Of a stretch of 64,000 nt of DNA, positions 19,825 through 29,600 are shown piece by piece. Numbering within the stretch: the stretch's first letter is position 1; each line of letters opens with the position of its first letter. The notes beneath the pieces are model-generated. The model was not told the DNA's origin. It did no database searches and saw only the letters and a list, made by a program, of their open reading frames with translations. The DNA is from Rhodobacter huangdaonensis (GTDB lineage: Bacteria; Pseudomonadota; Alphaproteobacteria; Rhodobacterales; Rhodobacteraceae). The position numbers were made by a program, and so were the translations under genes. The stretch covers positions 29,427 to 93,426 of the forward strand of contig NZ_SAVA01000012.1 of assembly GCF_004022465.1 (NCBI RefSeq), read 5' to 3'.

Positions 19825-20286
19825 ATGACCGAACCCGCCCCCCATACCTTTGCCGATCTCAGCCTGATCAAGCGGATCATTCCGCACCGATACCCGTTCC
19901 TGCTGGTCGACAAGGTGCGCGACATCGTGCCCTTCGAGTCGGCCGTCGGCATCAAGAACGTCACCTGCAACGAGCCGCATTTCCAGGGCCATTTCCCGGA
20001 CGAGCCGGTGATGCCCGGCGTCACCATCGTCGAGGCGATGGCGCAGACCGCGGCGATCGTCGTGGGGATCTCGCTCAACGTCATCGACAAGCCGCTCGCC
20101 ACCTATTTCATGGGCATCGACGGGGTGAAGTTCCGCCGCAAGGTGGTGCCGGGCGACGTGCTCGAGATGCATGTGAAGGTGAAGCGCGGCGGCGGCAGGA
20201 TCTGGAAGTTCGAGGGCCAGGCGCTGGTCGACGGCCAGCTTGCCGCGCAGGCGGAATTCACCGCGATGATGGACCTCAAGGCCTGA
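19825..20286 (+). CDS. fabZ: 3-hydroxyacyl-ACP dehydratase FabZ
   Basis: 153 residues. The ATG at 19825 was preferred over the adjacent ATG at 19822 because AAGGA lies at better spacing. The hot-dog fold active-site segment GHFPDEPVMPGV is intact, preceded by IIPHRYPFLLVDKV. It dehydrates 3-hydroxyacyl-ACP and balances the 3-hydroxyacyl pool used by LpxA for lipid A. lpxA starts four bases after its stop. In most relatives lpxD sits between ompH and fabZ; here it is absent (see 33975). Confidence 0.96.
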   Translation: MTEPAPHTFADLSLIKRIIPHRYPFLLVDKVRDIVPFESAVGIKNVTCNEPHFQGHFPDEPVMPGVTIVEAMAQTAAIVVGISLNVIDKPLATYFMGIDGVKFRRKVVPGDVLEMHVKVKRGGGRIWKFEGQALVDGQLAAQAEFTAMMDLKA

Positions 20287-20289
20287 TCC

Positions 20290-21084
20290 ATGAGCATTGA
20301 TCCGGGCGCCGTCATTCATCCTTCCGCCGTCATCGAAGAGGGCGCCTCGATCGCCGCGGGGGTCCATATCGGCCCGTTCTGCCATATCGGGCCCGAGGTC
20401 GTGCTTGCCGAGGGCGTCGAGCTGAAGTCGCATGTGGTGGTCTCCGGGCTGACCGAGATCGGCGAGGACACCACCGTCTTTCCCTTCGCCTCGCTCGGTC
20501 AGGTGCCGCAGGACCTGAAATACAAGGGCGAGAAGACCCGCCTGGTGATCGGCAAGCGCAACCGGATCCGCGAATATGTGACGATGAACCCCGGCACCGA
20601 GGGCGGCGGCGGCGTCACCCGGGTCGGTGACGACGGGCTGTTCATGTCCTCGAGCCATGTCGCCCATGACGTCACCATCGGCAACCGGGTGATCCTGGTG
20701 AATTCGGTCGCGATCGCCGGGCATTGCCACATCGAGGATGACGTGATCGTCGGCGGGCTGTCGGGCGTGCACCAATGGGTGCGCATCGGCCATGGCGCGA
20801 TCATCGGCGCGCTGTCGATGGTGACCTCGGACGTGATCCCGCATGCGCTCGTTGCCGGGCCGCGGGCGCAGCTCGAGGGGCTGAACCTCGTCGGGCTGAA
20901 ACGGCGCGGTGTGTCGCGCGCCGAGATCGGCGCGCTGCGCGAGCTTTACATGGCGCTGTCCGAAGGCAATTTCCGCGAACAGGCACGCAAGCTGCATGAC
21001 GAGGGCACCGACAGCGCGCTTGCCCGCGAGGTGCTTGATTTCATTCTCGGTCCGTCGGACCGCAGCTTCCTGACGCCGCGATGA
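20290..21084 (+). CDS. lpxA: UDP-N-acetylglucosamine acyltransferase LpxA
   Basis: 264 residues. The first two-thirds are hexapeptide repeats of a left-handed beta-helix (IHPSAVIEEGASIAAGVHIG, IGNRVILVNSV), followed by a helical C-terminal part. The catalytic-His segment (SSHVAHDVTIG) and LSGVHQWVRIG are present. It catalyses the first step of lipid A synthesis, 3-O-acylation of UDP-GlcNAc. It overlaps the lpxI start by four bases. Confidence 0.96.
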   Translation: MSIDPGAVIHPSAVIEEGASIAAGVHIGPFCHIGPEVVLAEGVELKSHVVVSGLTEIGEDTTVFPFASLGQVPQDLKYKGEKTRLVIGKRNRIREYVTMNPGTEGGGGVTRVGDDGLFMSSSHVAHDVTIGNRVILVNSVAIAGHCHIEDDVIVGGLSGVHQWVRIGHGAIIGALSMVTSDVIPHALVAGPRAQLEGLNLVGLKRRGVSRAEIGALRELYMALSEGNFREQARKLHDEGTDSALAREVLDFILGPSDRSFLTPR

Positions 21085-21893
21085 GCGCCGGCTCCGAAAC
21101 CGCGCTGATCGCGGGGACGGGCGGGCTGCCGGCGCTGCTGGCGGCGGCGGCGCCGGGGATGCTGGTGTGCGAGCTTGACGGCTTTCCCTCGGCTGTGCCG
21201 GGGGCCGAGCCGCTGCGCTTCCGCATCGAGCGGCTGGTGCCCTTCCTTGACGCGCTCGTCGCGCGGGGCGTGTCGCGGGTCTGCTTTGCCGGCGCGATCC
21301 GCCGCCCGAAGATCGAACCCGAGATGTTCGACGCGCAGACCGCAATGCTGGTGCCGCGGCTCGTCGGCGCGATGCAGGCGGGAGATGACGCGACGCTGCG
21401 CGCGGTGATCGAGCTGTTCGAGGACTGGGGCCTTGTCGCCGTCGGGGCCGACGAGATCGCGCCCGCTCTGGTGCCGGGCGCCGGCGTGCTGACCGGCGCC
21501 GTGACCGCGGCGGACGAGGCCGACGCCGAGCGTGCGGCGGCGATCGTCGCCGCGCTCGGTTCGGTCGATGTCGGGCAGGGCGCGGTTGTCGCGCGCGGGC
21601 TCTGCCTTGCGGTCGAGAGCCTGCCGGGCACCGATGCGATGCTTGATTTCGTCGCCGGATATCGTGCGCTGCACCCCGCACCGGCGGGCGGGCTGTTCTT
21701 CAAGGCGCCGAAACCCGGGCAGGACCGGCGCATCGACCTGCCGGCGATCGGGCCGCAAACGGTGGCGAAGGCCGCCGCGGCGGGGCTTTCCGGCATTGCC
21801 TTCGAGGCGGGGGGGGTGCTGCTCCTTGACCGCGCCGCGACCGTCGCCGCGGCCGAGACCGCCGGCATTTTCCTGTGGGGGCGGGCAGGATGA
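21081..21893 (+). CDS. lpxI: UDP-2,3-diacylglucosamine pyrophosphatase LpxI
   Basis: 270 residues of the LpxI (DUF1009) family. Recognisable segments are the N-terminal ALIAGTGGLPALLA, CFAGAIRRPKIEPEMFD, the Asp-rich middle (VDVGQGAVVARGLCLAVESLPGTD) and FFKAPKPGQDRRIDLPAIGPQT. LpxI replaces LpxH in alphaproteobacteria and hydrolyses UDP-2,3-diacylglucosamine to lipid X. It overlaps lpxA and lpxB by four bases each, so lpxA-I-B form a translationally coupled unit. Confidence 0.94.
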   Translation: MSAGSETALIAGTGGLPALLAAAAPGMLVCELDGFPSAVPGAEPLRFRIERLVPFLDALVARGVSRVCFAGAIRRPKIEPEMFDAQTAMLVPRLVGAMQAGDDATLRAVIELFEDWGLVAVGADEIAPALVPGAGVLTGAVTAADEADAERAAAIVAALGSVDVGQGAVVARGLCLAVESLPGTDAMLDFVAGYRALHPAPAGGLFFKAPKPGQDRRIDLPAIGPQTVAKAAAAGLSGIAFEAGGVLLLDRAATVAAAETAGIFLWGRAG

Positions 21894-23044
21894 GGCTGTT
21901 CCTGGTCGCGGGCGAGGCTTCGGGTGACAAGCTCGGCGCGGCGCTGATGGCCGGGATGAAGGCGCTTGCGCCGGGCGTCGAGTTCGCCGGCGTCGGCGGC
22001 CCGCTGATGGAGGCCGAGGGCCTCGTCAGCCTGTTCCCGATGGAAGAGCTCTCGGTGATGGGCCTCGCCGAGGTGCTGCCGAAATATCGCCAGCTCAAGC
22101 GCCGCATCGCCGAGACCGCGCAGGCGGTGCTCGGGGCCGCGCCGGCCGCGCTTGTCACCATCGACAGCCCCGACTTCTCGCTGCGCGTCGCCCGCCTCGT
22201 CAAGGCGGCGCGGCCGGATCTGCGCACCATCCATTACGTCGCGCCCTCGGTCTGGGCCTGGCGCCCCGGGCGCGCGGCGAAGATGGCGCAGGTGATCGAC
22301 CACGTTCTGGCACTGTTGCCGTTCGAGCCGCCCTATATGGAAGCCGCCGGCATGAGCTGCGATTTCGTCGGCCATCCGGTGGTCGCCGAGCCGCGGGCGA
22401 GTGCCGTCGAGGCCGCGCTGTTCCGCGAGCGCCATGGCATCGGCGACGAGCAGCCGCTGGTGCTGTGCCTGCCCGGTTCGCGCCGCGGCGAGGTCGAGCG
22501 GCTCGGGCCGCGCTTCGACGAGGCGCTGATGCGGCTGCGTGACCGCGAACCCGGGCTGCGGGTGGTGCTGCCGACGGTGCGCGGCGTCTCCTCGCTGGTG
22601 CGCGAAATGACCACGCGCTGGCCGGTCGCGCCGATCGTCGTCGAGGAGGCGGCGGACAAGCGTGCGGCCTTCGCCGCGGCGGATCTGGCGCTGGCTGCCT
22701 CGGGCACGGTCAGCCTGGAACTTGCGGCAAGCCGCACGCCGATGGTGATCGCCTATGACGCGAGCTTCCTGACCTGGCACATCATCTGGCGGATGCTGCG
22801 GATCGACACGGTGACGCTGGTCAACCTGGTGTCCGAGACCCGGGCGATCCCGGAATTCCTCGGCCCCGAGTGCCGGCCAGACCGGATCTGCCGCGCCCTC
22901 GTGCGGCTTCTGGAAAGCCCCGAGGCGCGGGCCGATCAGCACGCGGCGATGGAGGAAACGATGCGCCGCCTTGGCGAAGGCGGCGAGGCGCCGGGGCTGC
23001 GCGCGGCGCGCTCGGTGCTGGCGGCGATCGAACGGAGGGGGTGA
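21890..23044 (+). CDS. lpxB: lipid A disaccharide synthase LpxB
   Basis: 384 residues. GT19-family motifs are visible: FLVAGEASGDKLGAALM at the N-terminus, YVAPSVWAWRPGRA, FVGHPVV, LCLPGSRRGEVERL and ASGTVSLELAASRTPMVIAY. It joins lipid X and UDP-2,3-diacylglucosamine at the inner face of the membrane. It starts within the lpxI stop (ATGA) and its own TGA shares its last base with the next gene's ATG. Confidence 0.96.
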   Translation: MRLFLVAGEASGDKLGAALMAGMKALAPGVEFAGVGGPLMEAEGLVSLFPMEELSVMGLAEVLPKYRQLKRRIAETAQAVLGAAPAALVTIDSPDFSLRVARLVKAARPDLRTIHYVAPSVWAWRPGRAAKMAQVIDHVLALLPFEPPYMEAAGMSCDFVGHPVVAEPRASAVEAALFRERHGIGDEQPLVLCLPGSRRGEVERLGPRFDEALMRLRDREPGLRVVLPTVRGVSSLVREMTTRWPVAPIVVEEAADKRAAFAAADLALAASGTVSLELAASRTPMVIAYDASFLTWHIIWRMLRIDTVTLVNLVSETRAIPEFLGPECRPDRICRALVRLLESPEARADQHAAMEETMRRLGEGGEAPGLRAARSVLAAIERRG

Positions 23045-23328
23045 TGCGGGGCGTTTGGGCGTTTGGGCTGCTCGCGGTGCTGGCGGCACCGGCATGGGCC
23101 GGAGAGGGAACGTCGGCGATCGAGGAGCCGGCGGGCGAGGCGATCTGGGAGGCAAGCTGCGCGCGCTGCCACCGCGATGCGGACAAGGCGCTTGCCCGCG
23201 TGAGCTGGGCGCTGACCGGCCAGCTGCCGCCCGAGCGCGCGGTCTGGCTGCGCGATTTCATCCTGAACCACCACCCGCCGGCGCATGACAGGATCGAGGC
23301 TCTGGCCGGCTGGCTGGCGCAGCGCTGA
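23044..23328 (+). CDS. very small exported c-type haem protein
   Basis: 94 residues: a cleavable signal peptide (to AWAGE, about residue 20) and a mature part of about 75 residues with one haem-attachment motif (CARCH). The mature part has no methionine, so the usual His/Met ligation of class I cytochromes is not possible; a conserved-looking histidine pair (NHHPP) is the likely alternative ligand. It overlaps the lpxB stop by one base and is the last gene of the lipid A run, three bases from the convergent transglutaminase gene. The redox partner is unknown. Confidence 0.8.
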   Translation: MRGVWAFGLLAVLAAPAWAGEGTSAIEEPAGEAIWEASCARCHRDADKALARVSWALTGQLPPERAVWLRDFILNHHPPAHDRIEALAGWLAQR

Positions 23329-23331
23329 GCC

Positions 23332-24216
23332 TCACGCCTTCTCGAGCGGGATCACATCGACTGCCTGGCGGGTCTCGTGGCCGCCCGCGGTGCGCATCAC
23401 GCCGCGCACCGGGGCGACGTCGGAATAGTCGCGGCCGATGGCGATGGTGACGTAATCGTCGCCGGCGAACTGGTCGTTCGTCGGGTCGAACTCGATCCAG
23501 CCGGCCTCGAAACCGACCCAGGCCCGGACCCAGGCGTGCATCGCATCCGCGCCCTCGAGCCGCGGCTTGCCGGGCGGCGGGAAGGTGCGCAGGAAGCCCG
23601 AGACATAGCCCGCCGGAATGCCGATGCCGCGCAGCGCGGCGATCATGATATGGGTGAAGTCCTGGCACACGCCGCGGCGCTGCGCGAAGGCCTCGCGCGC
23701 CGAGGTGTCGACGGTGGTCGCCTCGGCGTCGAAGGTCATCGCCCGGTTCAGTGCGCGCCCGATCGCCACCACCGCCTGCTGCGCCGTCATCGCGGCCGTC
23801 AGCTGCTTGCGGGCGAAGGCCGTGGTCTCGGTCATCGGCGCGACGCGGGGGCTTGCGCCCAGAAAGTGGTGCGGCACCTCGGGGGCGAGGCTCTGCTGCG
23901 CCTCGATCTCGGCGGGCAGCCGGTCGAGCAGGGCGGAGAGGTCGCCGCTCGGCGCCGCGGTGCGGCGCTCGACCTTGGCGGCGAGCTGGAACGAGACCGC
24001 ACCGATCGGCGCATGCCAGGCGACGGAGGTCGTCGGGTTGCCGAAGAAATCAATCGCCTCGCGCCGCTCGTCGGGCATCGGCTCGACCGTCAGCAGCCGC
24101 GACAGCACCCGCTGCCGGCCCGGGATATCGGAGGGCAGCAGCCGCACCAGATTGCGGATGTGATCCGAGGGTGCGGCATAGTCATAATCGATCGCGAGCC
24201 TGATTTCATACAGCAT
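23332..24216 (-). CDS. bacterial transglutaminase-like cysteine peptidase family protein
   Basis: 294 residues. An N-terminal bacterial-transglutaminase-type beta domain (YEIRLAIDYDYAAPSDHIRNLVRLLP) precedes the catalytic core, where the triad is complete: Cys184 in RRGVCQDFTH, His227 in DAMHAWV, Asp244 in IEFDPTND. It has no signal peptide and is probably cytoplasmic. It is the last gene of a three-gene minus-strand operon, nine bases after the ATP-grasp/alpha-E gene. In this conserved cluster the transglutaminases are thought to act as peptidases or amidases on the product of the ATP-grasp enzyme. Confidence 0.9.
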   Translation of the reverse strand: MLYEIRLAIDYDYAAPSDHIRNLVRLLPSDIPGRQRVLSRLLTVEPMPDERREAIDFFGNPTTSVAWHAPIGAVSFQLAAKVERRTAAPSGDLSALLDRLPAEIEAQQSLAPEVPHHFLGASPRVAPMTETTAFARKQLTAAMTAQQAVVAIGRALNRAMTFDAEATTVDTSAREAFAQRRGVCQDFTHIMIAALRGIGIPAGYVSGFLRTFPPPGKPRLEGADAMHAWVRAWVGFEAGWIEFDPTNDQFAGDDYVTIAIGRDYSDVAPVRGVMRTAGGHETRQAVDVIPLEKA

Positions 24217-24225
24217 GTCAGTCCC

Positions 24226-26643
24226 TTACCGCAGATACGCCGCGCCGATGAGATCCGAGATCCCGGCCAGATCGCCGCGCAGGGCCGACAGCCGCCCGGT
24301 GTCGATTTCGGCCGGTGTGGCGATCAGCAGCGCGCTTTCCACCGGCACGATCGCGCGCAGCAGCGCCGTCAGCCGGCCGTTCTCGCGCGCATCCGGCAGC
24401 GCCTCGGCGAGGTAGCGCAGCCGCTGCACCTGGAACAGGATCGCGCGCGGGTTGTCGGCGTCGAGCGCGAGCAGATCGACGACGGTATCGCGCGAGGTCT
24501 CGACCCGGTAGCGGCGCTGGTGGGTGATGACGCTGTCGGCGACCTCGACCGCCATGTCGAGCGAGCCCTCGGGCGCCTCGGCATCGGCAAAGGTGGCCAG
24601 CAGCGCGGCAAGCGAATCCGCCCGCTCAAGCGCGCGGCCGAAGCTGAGGAAGCGCCAGCCCGAGAAGCGATACATGTTCTCGTGCACGAGGCCGGAAAAG
24701 CCGGTGATCTTGCGCAAAAGCACCGACATCGCGCGCGCCGCGTCATCGCCGGGCTGCGCCGTGGTGGTCATCCGCCGCGCCGTCTTCAGCATGTCGTTCA
24801 GCGCCGCCCAGCCATCGGTCGAGAACCGGTCGCGCACCTTGCCCGCGCAGCTGCGCGCCGCCTCGAGCCGGTCGATCAGCGCCGCCGGCACCGGTTCGGC
24901 GAGGTCATAGCCATAGCCGGTGAGGAACTCATCGAGCCGCAGCAGACGCGCGTCATTCGGGTTGTCGGTGGCGGCCAGACGCAGGTGATAGGCGCGGATC
25001 AGGCGGATCGCGTCTTCGCTGCGCTCGACGTAGCGGCCGAGCCAGTAAAGGTTGTCGGCGGCGCGCGAGGGCAGGATCGCGGTGGTGGCGCGGTGGAAAT
25101 CGGGCGTCGGGCGCGGCGCGAGGGTCTCTTGCGGCACCGGCCGGTCCGAGACCACCCAGACGTCGGCGACCGAGCCGCCGCGCTGCATCGCCAGCGCCGT
25201 CGCGTCGCCCGACTTGCCGATCCGGGCATAGCCGCCCTGCATGAAGCGCCAGCCCCGCGGCGTGCGCGCGGCAAAGATGCGGATCGTCATCGGCCGCGGC
25301 TCGACCCGGCCGCCATCCTCGGCATCGACCCAGACGGGGGTCGTCGACAGCGTCACCGCCTCCTGGCCCACAAGCCCCTGACCCTCGCGCTCGAGCCAGT
25401 CGGCGATCGAGCGGGTGCCGCCGTCGCGGAAGGCGCCGCCGCGCGCGGTCTCGGCGCCGATGTCGAAGGGCAGGTCGCAGGCATAGGCCGGGCCGATCAT
25501 CATCCGCGCGGCATTGTCGCGGACATAGGCGCGCTCGGTGTCGCCGCCGCACCACCAGGTGGCGATGTTCGGCAGTTTCAGCGGCCCGCCCGCCAGCACC
25601 TCGGCGATGCGCGGCAGGAAGGCCATCATCGCCCGCATCTCGAGCACGCCCGAGCCGAGCGCATTGACGAGGGCAAGGTTGCCAAGCCGCACCGCCTCCA
25701 TCAGCCCCGGCGTGCCGATCCGGCTTGACGGATCGAGCTCGAGCGGGTCGGCGAAGACGCCGTCGATGCGCCGCCACAGCACGCCCAGCGGTTGCGGCCC
25801 CTCGATCGTGCGCACCATCGCCTGACCGTTCTCGACCAGCAGGTCCTCGCCCTCGAGCAGCATCAGCCCGAGGTAGCGCGCGATATAGGTATGTTCGTAA
25901 TAGCTGTCATTATGCGGGCCGGGGGTGAGGATCCCCGCCGCCCGCTCGCGCCCGCCCGCCCCCTGCGCGAGCCGCTGCAGCGCCTCGCGATAGGCGCCGA
26001 AGAAGCCCGCGAGGCGGTGGATATGCGCCCGCGGGAAGCGTTCGGGGAAGATCCGCCCGGTCGCCATCCGGTTTTCCAGCGCAAAGCCCGCGCCCGAGGG
26101 CGCCTGCGTGCGGTCGCCAAGCACCAGCCACGACCCGTCGGGCGAGCGGCCGACCTCGAAGGCGAGGAAATGCAGGTAATGGCCGCCGCGCGGCGGCACG
26201 CCGACCATCGGCCGTAGCCATTGCCGCGAGCCCGCGACCAGCTCGGCCGGCAGATGGCCGTCGCGCACCAGCCGGCCCTGGCCGTAAAGATCGGCCATGA
26301 CTTCCTCGAGCAGGTCGGCACGCTGCGCCAGCCCGTCGCAGATGCCCTGCCATTCGTCCTCGTGCAGGATCACCGGGATATGGCTGAGCGGCCATTCCCG
26401 TTCCTGCAGCGGGTCGTTCGAATATTGCCGGAAGAACACCCCGGCATCGCGCAGATAGAGATTGCCGCGCTCGAAACGCGCGGCAATCTCGTCACGGTTG
26501 AGGCGCGAGAACCGGTCGACGAAGCGGCGCCAGACCGGCCGCATCCGGCCCTCGGCGTCGAACAGCTCGTCCGCGACGCCCGGGGTGAGCCGGTAATCGG
26601 AGAACAGGTCCGGTGCAGGGGGCGTCGGGGCGGGCTCGGTCAT
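24226..26643 (-). CDS. circularly permuted ATP-grasp protein fused to an alpha-E domain
   Basis: 805 residues. The first roughly 480 residues match the circularly permuted type-2 ATP-grasp family (older DUF404/DUF407): GDRTQAPSGAGFALENR, GPHNDSYYEHTYIARYLGLMLLEGEDL and FADPLELDPSSRIGTPGLMEAVR are typical blocks. Residues about 490-800 are the helical alpha-E domain (older DUF403), starting at LPSRAADNLYWLGRYVERSED. In many species these are separate genes; here they are fused. Prediction for the family: ATP-dependent peptide-bond formation (amidoligase), with alpha-E as partner. It has no signal peptide. It lies 21 bases after the large transglutaminase gene. Confidence 0.9.
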   Translation of the reverse strand: MTEPAPTPPAPDLFSDYRLTPGVADELFDAEGRMRPVWRRFVDRFSRLNRDEIAARFERGNLYLRDAGVFFRQYSNDPLQEREWPLSHIPVILHEDEWQGICDGLAQRADLLEEVMADLYGQGRLVRDGHLPAELVAGSRQWLRPMVGVPPRGGHYLHFLAFEVGRSPDGSWLVLGDRTQAPSGAGFALENRMATGRIFPERFPRAHIHRLAGFFGAYREALQRLAQGAGGRERAAGILTPGPHNDSYYEHTYIARYLGLMLLEGEDLLVENGQAMVRTIEGPQPLGVLWRRIDGVFADPLELDPSSRIGTPGLMEAVRLGNLALVNALGSGVLEMRAMMAFLPRIAEVLAGGPLKLPNIATWWCGGDTERAYVRDNAARMMIGPAYACDLPFDIGAETARGGAFRDGGTRSIADWLEREGQGLVGQEAVTLSTTPVWVDAEDGGRVEPRPMTIRIFAARTPRGWRFMQGGYARIGKSGDATALAMQRGGSVADVWVVSDRPVPQETLAPRPTPDFHRATTAILPSRAADNLYWLGRYVERSEDAIRLIRAYHLRLAATDNPNDARLLRLDEFLTGYGYDLAEPVPAALIDRLEAARSCAGKVRDRFSTDGWAALNDMLKTARRMTTTAQPGDDAARAMSVLLRKITGFSGLVHENMYRFSGWRFLSFGRALERADSLAALLATFADAEAPEGSLDMAVEVADSVITHQRRYRVETSRDTVVDLLALDADNPRAILFQVQRLRYLAEALPDARENGRLTALLRAIVPVESALLIATPAEIDTGRLSALRGDLAGISDLIGAAYLR

Positions 26644-26664
26644 GATTCATTTCTGGCTCTTTGG

Positions 26665-29600
26665 TCAGACAAGTCCGATGGGCCGGCGCAGGTCCAGCGT
26701 CAAGGGGAATTCCGGATGCGGGGTCTCGCTGGCGGGGTCATAGACGCCGCCGGTGTGGCCGAAGGGCTCGAACCGGGCCAGGCGCCGCGCCTCGGCCTCG
26801 TAGGCATTGACCGGGAAGGTGTCATAGTTGCGCCCGCCCGGATGGGCGACGTGATAGGTGCAGCCGGCAAGCGCGTGCCCCGTCCAGGTGTCGTAGATGT
26901 CGAAGACGAGCGGCGCATTCACCGGCAGCGTCGGGTGCAGCGCCTCGGGCGGCTGCCAGGCCTTGAAGCGCACGCCGCCGACCGAGACGCCGGAGGTCTG
27001 GGTTCTGGCCATCGGCACGGGGCGGCGGTTGCACATCACCTTGTAGCGGTCCTGATGGAGCGTGGTCAGCTTCACCTGAAGCCTTTCGACCGAGCTGTCG
27101 GTGTAGCGCACGGTGCCCCCGATCGCGCCGGTTTCGCCCAGCACATGCCAGGGCTCGAGCGCCTGACGCACCTCGAGATGCACGCCCTCGGCCTGGATCT
27201 GGCCGCAGAACGGGAAGCGGAACTCGGCCTGTGCCTCGAACCAGGCCGGATCCATCTCGAAACCGTGGTTCTTCAGGTCGGAAAGCAGGCTGAGCAGGTC
27301 CTCCCACAGGTAGTGCGGCAGCATGAAGCGGTCATGCAGCACCGTGCCCCAGCGGACCGGCCGGCCCTCGACCGGGGCGATCCAGCAGCGCGCGATCAGC
27401 GCCCGCAGCAGCAGTTGCTGCGCCAAAGACATGCGCGGATGCGGCGGCATCTCGAAGCCGCGGAACTCGACCAGGCCGAGCCGGCCGGTCGGCCCGTCGG
27501 GCGAATAGAGCTTGTCGATGCAGATCTCGGCGCGGTGGGTGTTGCCGGTGACATCGGTCAGCATGTTGCGCAAGAGCCGGTCGACCAGCCAGGGCGGCGG
27601 CGTCATCCCCTTCCAGGGCGGCGTGATCTGCGAAAGCGCGATCTCGAGCTCGTAGAGCGTGTCGTGGCGCGCCTCGTCGAGGCGCGGGGCCTGAGAGGTC
27701 GGGCCGATGAAGAGGCCGGAGAACAGGTAGCTCAGGCAGGGATGGCGCTGCCAGATCAGGATCAGCGATTTCAGCAGGTCGGGGCGGCGCAGGAACGGGC
27801 TGTCGTTCGGTGTCGCGCCACCGACGACGACATGGTTGCCGCCGCCGGTGCCGGTGTGGCGGCCGTCGATCATGAACTTGTCGGCGCCAAGGCGCGACAG
27901 CCGCGCCTCCTCATAGATCGCCTCGGTGGTGGCGACGCAATCCTCCCAGCTGTGGGCGGGGTGGATGTTGACCTCGATCACCCCGGGATCGGGGGCGACG
28001 CGGATCACGTTCAGCCGCGGGTCATGCGGCGGCGCATAGCCCTCGATGTGAATGGGCAGGTTCAGCTCGGCTGCCGTCGCCTCGGCGGTGGCGATCAGTT
28101 CGAGATAATCCTCGAGCGTGTCGCAGGGCGGCATGAACAGGCACAGCCGGCCGTCGCGCGGCTCGATCGCGATCGCGGTGCGCACCGCGCCGATTGCGGG
28201 ATCGATACCATCGCCGAGATGGGCGTCCTGCGGCACCCATGTCTGCCGCTCCGCCTCTTTCGCGCCGGGGCGGAAGCCCTGCGCATGGCCCGGCGTCACC
28301 TCGGGCATCAGCGCGGCGCGCTCGACCTCTTCCTGGGCGAGGCGGTCGATCTCCTCCTGGATCTTGCGGCGCCGCTCTGCGACCACGGCCTGATAGTCGG
28401 GCAGCGGCGCGTGCGGCACTGTCGGATCGGCCGGGTAGCTGTAGGGGTATTGCGCCGGCGGGATGTAGGGCAGCGAGCCGAGCGGCAGGCGGAAGCCCAC
28501 CGGGCTGTCGCCCGGGATCAGGAAGATATGGCCGCGGCGCGGCTTCCACAGTTCGGAGCGCCAGTGCGACGGCCTGTCGGCCGATTGCCACCAGCGCTGG
28601 ATCGGCAGCACATAGCCCGAGGGCTCGGTCAGGCCGCGATTGAAGACGCGGGCATAGCGGGCGCGGTCTTCGGCGTTCTTCAGCTTGGAATTCTCCGGCG
28701 AGACATTCGGCGGCAGGTTGGCTTCCTTGAGGATCCACTCGGCCGGATCCTCGTAGGCGGGCTGGGCATAATTGCCGTCGAGCCCGAGCTTCGTCGCGAA
28801 GGTCGACATGAATTTGCCGGCCTCGGACGCCCCCATCTGCCGCGGCGCATCCTCGCGTGCGATCAGTTCGGAATTCGTCCACACCGGCAGCCCGTCGTTG
28901 CGCCAGTAAAGCGAGAAGGTCCAGCGCGGCAGGCTCTCGCCCGGATACCACTTGCCCTGGCCGTAATGCAGGAAACCGCCCGGCGCGAAGCGCCGCTTCA
29001 GCCGGCGGATCAGGGTATCGGCAAGGCCGCGTTTCTGCGGGCCGACGGCGTCGGTGTTCCATTCGGCCGATTCGAAATCATCGACCGAGACGAAGGTCGG
29101 CTCGCCGCCCATGGTCAGCCGCACATCGCCCTCGCGCAGGGTGTCGTCGACCTTGCGGCCAAGCGCATTGAGCCGCTCCCAGGCCTCGTCCGAGAACGGC
29201 TTGGTGATCCGCGGGTGTTCGGCCACACGCTTGATCTTCATGTCGAAATCGAAGCTGACCTCGGGCGTGCCGATGGCGGAGAAGCCGCCGACGATCGGCG
29301 CGGCATTGCGGAAATGCGGCGTAGCGGCAAGCGGGATATGGCTTTCGCCGGTGAGCAGCCCCGAGGTCGGGTCGAGCCCGATCCAGCCGGCGCCGGGCAG
29401 GAACACCTCGCACCAGGCGTGCAGGTCGGTGAAGTCGTGGTCGGTGCCCGCGGGCCCGTCAAGCGCGACGACATCGGGCTTGAGCTGAATCAGGTAGCCC
29501 GAGACGAAGCGCGCGGCAAAGCCGAGATGGCGCAGCGCCTGCACCAAGAGCCACGAGCTGTCGCGGCACGAGCCCGAGCGCAGCGCGAGCGTCTCGTCGG

